A stretch of 22,169 nt of DNA, from positions 1-22,169 of the forward strand of contig JAADHG010000134.1 of assembly GCA_013151975.1 (NCBI GenBank), in the 5' to 3' direction. Below are positions 1 to 5,491 of the stretch, in pieces. The position numbers and the translations under genes are program-made. This stretch comes from Chlorobiota bacterium (GTDB lineage: Bacteria; Bacteroidota; Bacteroidia; Flavobacteriales; Flavobacteriaceae). The number at the start of each line of letters is the position of its first letter. The stretch's first letter is position 1. The notes beneath the pieces were generated by a model. That model had not been told where the DNA came from. It made no database searches and saw only the letters and a list, made by a program, of their open reading frames with translations.

Positions 1-693
1 TTAACAGCTCCTAATGGAGACATAGGAGTAAAGTTAGCTTTAGAGCACATTCCTGATTTGATTATTTCTGATATTATGATGCCTGTAAAAGATGGTATTG
101 AGTTAACGAAAACTTTAAAAAATAATGAATGCACAGCTCATATTCCTATAATATTACTCACAGCAAAAGCTGATATTGAAAGTCATTATGAAGGTGTAAA
201 TACTGGAGCAGACGATTATATAACTAAACCTTTTGATAATAAATTATTAGACTTAAAAGTTAAAAAATTAATTAAATCTAGAAGAAAACTGCAAGAGCGT
301 TATAGTCAGGAATTAATATTGATACCTAAATACATTGCAGTAACCAATTTAGATAAAAAATTCTTGACGAAAGTGAAAGATATACTAGACAAAGAACTAG
401 TAGAGTCGTCTTTTAATATAGAAGATTTTAGTAAGGCTCTAGGTATGAGTAGAATGCAATTACATCGAAAAATAAAAGCATTGACAGGATTACCTGCATC
501 AGAATTTATTCGTTCTCAACGTTTAAAATTAGCAGCACAACTTCTTAAAACATCTACTATTAATATATCTCAAGTTGGCTATTCAGTTGGCTTTAACGAC
601 CATTCGTATTTTGATAAATGCTTTAAAGAAGTATATATAATTGTACGCCTACTGAGTATTCTAAACGTAAAGATTTTTAATAATAAGAGATAA
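1..693 (+). CDS. Response regulator with AraC-type DNA-binding domain, C-terminal part (5' end outside window)
   Basis: The reading frame is open from base 1, so the gene starts upstream; the TTG at 58 is an internal Leu codon, not a start. The visible protein begins inside a receiver domain. The phosphoacceptor Asp is at 70-72 in SDIMMP, followed by the conserved LLTAK strand and the KPF lysine. An AraC-family two-helix-turn-helix domain follows (about 350-640: MSRMQLHRKIKALTG, then VGFNDHSYFDKCFKEVY). This receiver-then-AraC order is typical of the C-terminus of hybrid two-component systems in Bacteroidota and of simpler AraC response regulators; the upstream part is not visible. The last 18 codons (IIVRLLS...) do not resemble the family. 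In the frame entered after a 2-nt shift at 632-639 the protein would end NCTPTEYSKRKDF at 680, which fits the AraC P-x-[EY] ending. It probably controls the neighbouring surface genes, an inference from position. Confidence 0.88.
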   Translation, partial: LTAPNGDIGVKLALEHIPDLIISDIMMPVKDGIELTKTLKNNECTAHIPIILLTAKADIESHYEGVNTGADDYITKPFDNKLLDLKVKKLIKSRRKLQERYSQELILIPKYIAVTNLDKKFLTKVKDILDKELVESSFNIEDFSKALGMSRMQLHRKIKALTGLPASEFIRSQRLKLAAQLLKTSTINISQVGYSVGFNDHSYFDKCFKEVYIIVRLLSILNVKIFNNKR

Positions 694-713
694 AATAATC
701 TTTTTTACCTAAA

Positions 714-743
714 ATGTTACATCTGTTGTAACTTCTGTTACAT
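714..743 (+). promoter_or_regulatory. Possible regulator operator: TGTTACAT direct repeats 21 bp apart
   Basis: TGTTACAT occurs at 715-722 and again at 736-743, a spacing of 21 bp or two helical turns. A third TGTT lies between them at 724. GTTAC (716-720) and GTAAC (728-732) also form an inverted repeat. Same-face direct repeats just upstream of a promoter are the usual layout for AraC-type activators, and the gene immediately upstream encodes one. The repeats end 29 bp before the -7 element at 773. Binding by this regulator is inference. Confidence 0.45.
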
Positions 744-763
744 AAGTTATAACCTCTTCTAAG

Positions 764-805
764 ATGCCATTATACATTTGTTATTGAATGTAAATGGCAT
801 TTTTT
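764..805 (+). terminator. Terminator-like hairpin after the AraC-type regulator
   Basis: ATGCCATTATACATT (764-778) pairs with AATGTAAATGGCAT (787-800) through 14 base pairs with a single bulged A and an 8-nt loop. It is followed by T800-T805. This is a good intrinsic terminator for the regulator gene, although the stem is not GC-rich. The ATG at 794, a nominal start for the next small gene, falls inside the 3' arm. Confidence 0.6.
773..780 (+). promoter_or_regulatory. Bacteroidota -7 promoter element (TACATTTG)
   Basis: TACATTTG matches TAnnTTTG exactly. No clear TTG -33 element lies at the usual distance upstream, which would suit an activator-dependent promoter with the repeats at 714-743. 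Transcription would begin near 786-790, past most of the 5' arm of the terminator hairpin, so transcripts from here would not be stopped by it. Confidence 0.5.
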
Positions 806-826
806 GGTTTTTCGAAAAATAACAGA

Positions 827-979
827 ATGAGTAAAAAAGTAAAATCCTTTAAATGTAAAATAGATTATTTTCCTAAATATAACATTTATTTAAATGTTAA
901 CCATTTAGATGAAGGGGATTACACTTTAAAAATAGTATATAAAAATAGAGTCATTAAAAAAACAACCTTTAAAAAGTAG
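827..979 (+). CDS. Small basic protein of unknown function (50 aa; 61 aa if started at 794)
   Basis: I do not recognise a characterised family. The product is short and lysine-rich, with alternating strands (CKIDYFPKYNIYLNVNHL, EGDYTLKIVYKNRVIKKTTF), so probably an all-beta cytoplasmic protein. It has no signal peptide or membrane segment. I prefer the ATG at 827 over the in-frame ATG at 794. The 794 codon lies within a terminator-like stem and only a few bases past the start site predicted from the -7 element at 773-780, and the residues it adds (MAFFGFSKNNR) look unlike the rest. The bases before 827 are A-rich (AAAAATAACAGA), as usual for translation starts in this phylum. The gene ends 5 bp before the T9SS protein gene, so the two are probably co-transcribed. 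A link to export or regulation of that protein is possible but unsupported. Confidence 0.6.
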   Translation: MSKKVKSFKCKIDYFPKYNIYLNVNHLDEGDYTLKIVYKNRVIKKTTFKK

Positions 980-984
980 AAAAT

Positions 985-2700
985 ATGCAAACAAAAATTA
1001 CTTTTTTAGTCAGCAGCCTCATCGTTTTTATGAGTAATGCACAAACTATAGAAAAATATAGTATAGATAGTGGAGGTGCCAGTATAACTAGTGGAAACAT
1101 AGAATTACTTTACACAATTGGTGAAGTAAATGTACAAGAATCAAGTGCTGGAAACATTAATCTATCAGAAGGATTTATTAATGCACAGGTATTTATAAAA
1201 ATTGATCCCATAGTATTTTTACAAGGTTCAGCTATAAACCCAAATGTTGGAGAAGAAACTTTAATGAGAGATGACTTGCGTGTTGCAAGTCTTATTCCAA
1301 CGACTTCTCCTTATGCAGATGCTGCTACTGCAGTTGGAACTGTATTTAATCTTGGCGGAACTTCAGGTTCAGGTTTAACCCAAGATGATATTGTAGATTG
1401 GGTTTGGGTAGAGTTGCGAGACCAAGCAAATAGTGCCACAGTATCTGCAAGTCAATCGGCACTCTTACAACGCGATGGTGATGTAGTTAGTGTTGATGGT
1501 GTGTCGCCTTTGTCCTTTAATATCGCTTCTGGCAACTACTATATTGCTGTAAATCATCGTAATAACTTGGGAATTATCTCTACAACCACTTTTGGTTTAT
1601 CTGGAACAACCACTGTAGTTGATTTTACAAGTAGTAGTACTGCTGCACAAGGAGGCACAAATGCCTTATTGAACTTAGGAAATGGCGTGTTTGCAACATA
1701 TACAGGAGATTATGATGGTAATGCACAAATACAAAATACCGATGCTACTTCGGTTATTGCCTTATTAGGTGGTTCTGGATATAATAATGCAGATATGGAT
1801 ACCAATTCTCAAATTCAAAATACCGATGTGAACAACCTTATTAATCCAAGTATTGGTAAAGGTCAACAGTTTGCGAAAATTGCTTCTGGTGATTCTAAAA
1901 CATACTCAGTTAATGCTGCTCACAATATTACATTCTCCTTTGCCAATGCACAAAACACTAACGATGGGACTAACGACTTCTACGAGGTAGATATCCTTAT
2001 AGAGAGTGACCAAGATTTTAAACTAGGCTCAGGACAATTGTACTTTAATTACAATACAGCTGCCTTTGGAACAAATGTGTCTGCTAATGGAACCATAGCA
2101 TATACACAACCAACAAATTATGTTCTTGGTGCTGTTAATGTACTGGCTATTTATGGACAGTTTGTACAAAATGATAATACTACATCAAGAGTCTCTTTAA
2201 GTTGGCAACAAGCCTTAAGCTCTGGTGCTATTACAACTAATAATGTTACAGCTATACCTGCCTTATTATTTCATATAAAGATACAATACCTTGATGTGGC
2301 ACAAAGCCCAACAGTATGCTTTGAACAAGACCCGCTATTCTTAGACCAAACTTTTACGGCTTGTGGTCCTACAACATTTGCAACGGTAGATTGTACCAAC
2401 TTTCCAGGGACACAATTATTAAACGATAGTTTTAACTGCACAGGAGCTACTTTGGGATTAGACGATAATGAATTATTAAATATTGTATTATTTCCAAACC
2501 CGACAAAAGACATGGTTTATATTAATGGAGATATAAACAAATTAAAGCAAATAGATTTTTATACAATTACAGGTCAGCATATTTTGACAGTAAATAAAAA
2601 CTTTAGAGAAATAGACATTAGTGGTTTAGAATCTGCTATGTACTTTGTTAAACTTAGTACAGGAGAAACAACACAAACATTTAAAATAATTAAAGAGTAA
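985..2700 (+). CDS. Secreted T9SS type A sorting-domain protein with dockerin-like calcium loops and cohesin-like region
   Basis: 571 aa. A signal peptide (about 1-20, ending SNAQ) and a C-terminal type A T9SS domain (about 495-571: VLFPNPTKD, YTITGQ, LESAMYFVKL, KIIKE) indicate export across the outer membrane and attachment or release at the surface. An N-terminal segment of the YSIDSGGASI/YTIGEV type follows the signal peptide. Residues 242-253 (DYDGNAQIQNTD) and 270-281 (DMDTNSQIQNTD) each place D/D/N/Q/D at positions 1, 3, 5, 7 and 12 of an EF-hand loop, as in a dockerin pair. Residues about 308-455 (YEVDILIESD, GSGQLYFNYN) look like a cohesin or CBM-type beta-sandwich; this is weaker. 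Four Cys lie between about 440 and 490. Substrate or ligand is unknown. It follows the small basic protein by 5 bp and lies downstream of an AraC-type regulator. Confidence 0.85.
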   Translation: MQTKITFLVSSLIVFMSNAQTIEKYSIDSGGASITSGNIELLYTIGEVNVQESSAGNINLSEGFINAQVFIKIDPIVFLQGSAINPNVGEETLMRDDLRVASLIPTTSPYADAATAVGTVFNLGGTSGSGLTQDDIVDWVWVELRDQANSATVSASQSALLQRDGDVVSVDGVSPLSFNIASGNYYIAVNHRNNLGIISTTTFGLSGTTTVVDFTSSSTAAQGGTNALLNLGNGVFATYTGDYDGNAQIQNTDATSVIALLGGSGYNNADMDTNSQIQNTDVNNLINPSIGKGQQFAKIASGDSKTYSVNAAHNITFSFANAQNTNDGTNDFYEVDILIESDQDFKLGSGQLYFNYNTAAFGTNVSANGTIAYTQPTNYVLGAVNVLAIYGQFVQNDNTTSRVSLSWQQALSSGAITTNNVTAIPALLFHIKIQYLDVAQSPTVCFEQDPLFLDQTFTACGPTTFATVDCTNFPGTQLLNDSFNCTGATLGLDDNELLNIVLFPNPTKDMVYINGDINKLKQIDFYTITGQHILTVNKNFREIDISGLESAMYFVKLSTGETTQTFKIIKE

Positions 2701-2701
2701 G

Positions 2702-2735
2702 CTTAGTCTTATTTTGATTTTAAAATAAAGCTAAG
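2702..2735 (+). terminator. Hairpin after the T9SS protein gene
   Basis: CTTAG (2702-2706) pairs with CTAAG (2731-2735), and TTATTTT (2709-2715) with AAAATAA (2722-2728), separated by a 2x2 internal loop. It starts just after the stop codon. No T-tract follows on the + strand, so it may protect the mRNA 3' end rather than terminate. Confidence 0.35.
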
Positions 2736-2771
2736 TATTGAAATATAAAACATCAAATTAAACAATAAGCT

Positions 2772-4970
2772 ATGAACTTTTCAAATTCAAATCTACAACT
2801 CTATAGAATAAATACATTTAATAAAAATAAAATTATTAAATATATAGTATCTGTAATATTATTATTAATAACAGTAAGCACTTTTGCTCAACAAGGCATT
2901 AATTACAAAGCTTTAATAAAAGACGGCAGTGGTAATGTGTTAGCATCTGCACCCGTTAGTATACAATTTATCATTTACGAAGGTGCTGCACTCACTACTA
3001 ATGTATATCAAGAAAGTCATACAGTAAATACCGATGCCAATGGTATAGTTATTGTTAATATAGGACAAGGTACTTCAAGCGATGTATTCGCCAATATTAA
3101 TTGGGGCATCGACCAACATTTTTTAAATGTTCAAGTTAATACAGGTTCCGGATTGATAGATATGGGTACTACTGAGTTTATGACGGTACCTTATGCTAAA
3201 CATGCCGAACATGCAACCACAGCAGCTAACGTAACCGGACTTGAAAAAATTACAGAAGGTAGCCATACCGGTTGGCGGTTAACTGGGAGAAATTCTTTAA
3301 ATTATGGAAACATTGGAGTTGACGCTACAGATTTAAGTTATAGTAATTCAACTTCGATAACAAATGGTGCTACAGGATTAGCTTCAACAGCAATGGGGTC
3401 TAATACAACTGCTTCAGGAGATTATTCCACAGCAATGGGATTCGGTTCGATTGCTTCAGGTACTTATTCCACAGCAATGGGAGGTGGTTCGACTGCTTCA
3501 GGTGCTTATTCCACAGCAATGGGAGGTGGCAGCATAGTTTCAGGGGATTATGCCACAGCAATGGGACTTGGTACAAGAGCAACTGCCTATGCCTCTGTTG
3601 CAATGGGTAGATATAACATTGGAAGCAGTCTTTCTGCAACTACTTGGTATGCTACAGATCCTTTATTTGAGATTGGCAATGGTACATCTTCTACCTCAAG
3701 CAACGCTCTTACCGTTTTAAAAAATGGTACCATAATCGCACCAAGCGTAACAAATGCATTAATAACTACGGCAGGGGCTAAAGCCTTAATAACCAAAGAA
3801 TATGCCGATACTAATTTGACAGCTTCTGGCCTTGAAAAAATTACAGAAGGTGGAAACATAGGTTGGAGATTAATTGGGCAAAACCTAGCTAACTACGGAA
3901 ATATTGGTGTAAATGCTACCGATTTAAGTTATAGTGGTTTTAACCAAACACCACCACATGGTGCTACAGGTAATTCTTCCACAGCTATGGGAAGTAATAC
4001 AACTGCTTCTGGAGATTTTTCTATATCAATGGGAAACGAGACAACTGCACTAGGGCGTAATTCCACAGCAATAGGATATCACACAAATGCGATAGGACTT
4101 TCTTCTACAGCAATGGGTGGAACAACAATTGCATCTGGAACTGTTTCAACAGCTATGGGATTACAAACAAAGGCGGAAGCTTATGGCTCTATTGCAGCGG
4201 GTCGTTTTAATATCGGAGGTGGTAGTGCTACTACTTGGACAACTACCGACCCTTTATTTGAAATTGGTAATGGTGCTGATGCTTCTAATTTAAGCAACGC
4301 CTTTACCGTTTATAAAAATGGTAATACAGATGTTAACGGTATTTTAAGAGCACAAAATAATGTTTGGCCAACCACAGGATCTGGTATAGAAATTGCTTAT
4401 GATCCAATTTTTGTAGCAGGAGTTTATCCTTCTTTTAAATTTGGAGCGGGATATATTCAATCTTACAGTAGAGATCTTTCAGAATTTAGGCCATTATTTT
4501 TAGGAGCTACAAATGTTTTGCCAGTTAATGACAATAGTTTTGGTTTGGGTAACGCAACTTTTAGATGGCTGCAAGTTTATGCCGTAAACGGTACCATCCA
4601 AACCTCAGACAGACGGATGAAAAAAGATATTAATAACATAAAATATGGTTTAAATACCCTTATGAAATTACGCCCTGTATCTTATAAATGGAAAAAAGGC
4701 AATCAAGATGTAAACTTAGGATTGATAGCACAAGAAGTACAAAAATTAATACCAGAAGTTATAGATATAGGCGATGATAAAGATAAAACTCTTGGTATGA
4801 AATATACCGAGTTAATACCTGTACTTATTAGTGCTATACAAGAACAACAAAACATTATAGAACAACAAAAAACTAAGAATCAACAATTAAGAGCTGAACT
4901 ATCAACTCAAAATAAAAACATTGAAAATTTAGTAAAAAGAATGGATGTTTTAGAAGCCAGCAATCAATAA
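2772..4970 (+). CDS. Surface adhesin-like protein with YadA-type head repeats and S74 self-cleaving chaperone domain (tail fiber domain protein)
   Basis: 732 aa. A long signal sequence has its hydrophobic core at about 25-39, ending TFAQ. A Bacteroidota surface module follows (about 40-150: QGINYKALIKD ... MGTTEFMTVPYAKHAE). A roughly 165-residue unit then occurs twice (from 156 and from 353). Each copy has GLEKITEG-GWRL, YGNIGV-ATDLSYS, a block of 14-residue STAMGS-TTASGDY head repeats (200-283 and 397-481) and a DPLFEIGNG-NA-TV-KNG closing segment. These head repeats form left-handed beta-rolls in trimeric adhesins. The C-terminus is an intramolecular chaperone of peptidase S74 type (about 611-690: SDRRMKKDI, GLIAQEVQ). 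Ser612 and Lys617 have the Ser/Lys spacing of the cleavage dyad. A coiled coil follows (about 695-732). Expected behaviour is trimerisation of a fibre and autocleavage before Ser612. There is no T9SS sorting domain, so the export route is unclear. Confidence 0.85.
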   Translation: MNFSNSNLQLYRINTFNKNKIIKYIVSVILLLITVSTFAQQGINYKALIKDGSGNVLASAPVSIQFIIYEGAALTTNVYQESHTVNTDANGIVIVNIGQGTSSDVFANINWGIDQHFLNVQVNTGSGLIDMGTTEFMTVPYAKHAEHATTAANVTGLEKITEGSHTGWRLTGRNSLNYGNIGVDATDLSYSNSTSITNGATGLASTAMGSNTTASGDYSTAMGFGSIASGTYSTAMGGGSTASGAYSTAMGGGSIVSGDYATAMGLGTRATAYASVAMGRYNIGSSLSATTWYATDPLFEIGNGTSSTSSNALTVLKNGTIIAPSVTNALITTAGAKALITKEYADTNLTASGLEKITEGGNIGWRLIGQNLANYGNIGVNATDLSYSGFNQTPPHGATGNSSTAMGSNTTASGDFSISMGNETTALGRNSTAIGYHTNAIGLSSTAMGGTTIASGTVSTAMGLQTKAEAYGSIAAGRFNIGGGSATTWTTTDPLFEIGNGADASNLSNAFTVYKNGNTDVNGILRAQNNVWPTTGSGIEIAYDPIFVAGVYPSFKFGAGYIQSYSRDLSEFRPLFLGATNVLPVNDNSFGLGNATFRWLQVYAVNGTIQTSDRRMKKDINNIKYGLNTLMKLRPVSYKWKKGNQDVNLGLIAQEVQKLIPEVIDIGDDKDKTLGMKYTELIPVLISAIQEQQNIIEQQKTKNQQLRAELSTQNKNIENLVKRMDVLEASNQ
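3381..3590 (+). repeat. 42-bp tandem repeats encoding YadA-like head units (about five copies)
   Basis: The phrase TATTCCACAGCAATGGGA recurs at 3423, 3465 and 3507, with variants at 3381 and 3549, an exact 42-bp period. Each unit encodes 14 residues, so gain or loss of a unit keeps the frame. The three middle units are the most alike, suggesting recent duplication. The second head block (about 3960-4215) has the same periodicity but is more diverged. Confidence 0.85.
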
Positions 4971-4984
4971 TCAATAATCAATAA
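4964..4984 (+). repeat. Three tandem TCAATAA heptamers across a stop codon
   Basis: TCAATAA occurs three times head to tail. The first copy contains the TAA stop codon (4968-4970) of the adhesin-like gene. Such short tandem copies usually arise by slippage. No function is evident. Confidence 0.6.
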
Positions 4985-4992
4985 TAAAAAAT

Positions 4993-5095
4993 GAATCGTC
5001 ATTGTGATCCTGCATAGTTATCGGGAGAAGCAATCTTATGAAGAAACAGATTAGTACTTCGTTCCGAAGTTTCAGGACTCCTTATAATAAGAAAC
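4993..5095. repeat. Degenerate dispersed palindromic (REP-like) intergenic element
   Basis: The stretch CGTCATTGTGATCCTGCAT, then AGAAGCAATCTTATGAAGAA, ACAGATTAGTACTTCG and TTCAGGACTCC resembles a repeat I recall scattered between genes in Flavobacteriaceae (GTCATTGCGA ... AAGCAATCT ... AGATTGCTTCG ...). The arms AAGCAATCT and AGATT-AGTA-CTT are a decayed inverted repeat. ACTTCG-TTC-CGAAGT (5056-5070) is a perfect small hairpin. Base composition is less AT-rich than its surroundings. The - strand reading frame across it (4999-5184) appears spurious. Confidence 0.55.
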
Positions 5096-5116
5096 CAAGA
5101 ACAATAAAAATGCATT

Positions 5117-5491
5117 ATGAAATCAATTATTACAATATTTTTCGCTCTATTTATTTCAATTTCAAACTTTGCCCAACAAGGCATTAACTACAAAGCTTTA
5201 ATAAAAGACAGTAGTGGTAATGTTATAGCTAATCAAAGTATAACTATACTTTTTAGCATTCTAAAAGGTGTAGCACAAACCACCATCTATCAAGAACAAC
5301 ATACACCAAATACAGATTCCAATGGGTTGGTAATATTAACCATTGGGCAGGGTAATGTAATGGGTGGTGTGTTTGAATCTATCGATTGGGCTAACGACAA
5401 TTATTTTTTAAATGTACAAATAAATACAGGGTCTGGTTTTAGATATGGGTACTACCGAGTTTATGGCAGTACCTTATTCCAAATACGCTAA
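5117..5491 (+). CDS. 5' fragment of the frameshifted surface protein: signal peptide plus shared N-terminal module
   Basis: As it stands this frame gives 124 aa. It has a cleavable signal peptide (about 1-20, ending NFAQ), then QGINYKALIKDSSGNV, matching residues from about 41 of the upstream adhesin-like protein almost word for word. Both then continue through a Gx-hydrophobic strand pattern to NVQINTGSG. Residues after Phe108 are out-of-frame sequence. If translated alone it would be a truncated secreted module without an effector tail. The close DNA identity to the upstream gene points to tandem duplication of this module, with different tails attached to each copy. Confidence 0.55.
   Translation: MKSIITIFFALFISISNFAQQGINYKALIKDSSGNVIANQSITILFSILKGVAQTTIYQEQHTPNTDSNGLVILTIGQGNVMGGVFESIDWANDNYFLNVQINTGSGFRYGYYRVYGSTLFQIR

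Noticed and set aside
58..60. TTG at 58 as the start of the first gene
   Set aside because: The frame is open to base 1 and the preceding codons (LALEHIPDL) continue the receiver domain.
2271..2513. An 80 aa - strand reading frame opposite the T9SS protein
   Set aside because: It overlaps the well-supported C-terminal region of the + strand gene and has no recognisable content.
3381..3590. Regular repeats as a CRISPR array
   Set aside because: The 42-bp units are directly adjacent, in frame and translated; there are no spacers and no cas genes.
3400..3859. Two - strand reading frames (79 and 90 aa) opposite the adhesin-like gene
   Set aside because: They arise from the 42-bp periodicity and lack stops for that reason; their products are repetitive and unlike any protein family.
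2772..4970. Phage tail fibre within a prophage
   Set aside because: The S74 domain is shared with phage, but the protein has a signal peptide and a Bacteroidota surface module, and no phage genes are nearby.
4999..5184. A 61 aa - strand reading frame across the intergenic repeat
   Set aside because: It runs through the repeat element and into the signal-peptide codons of the next gene; coding character is absent.
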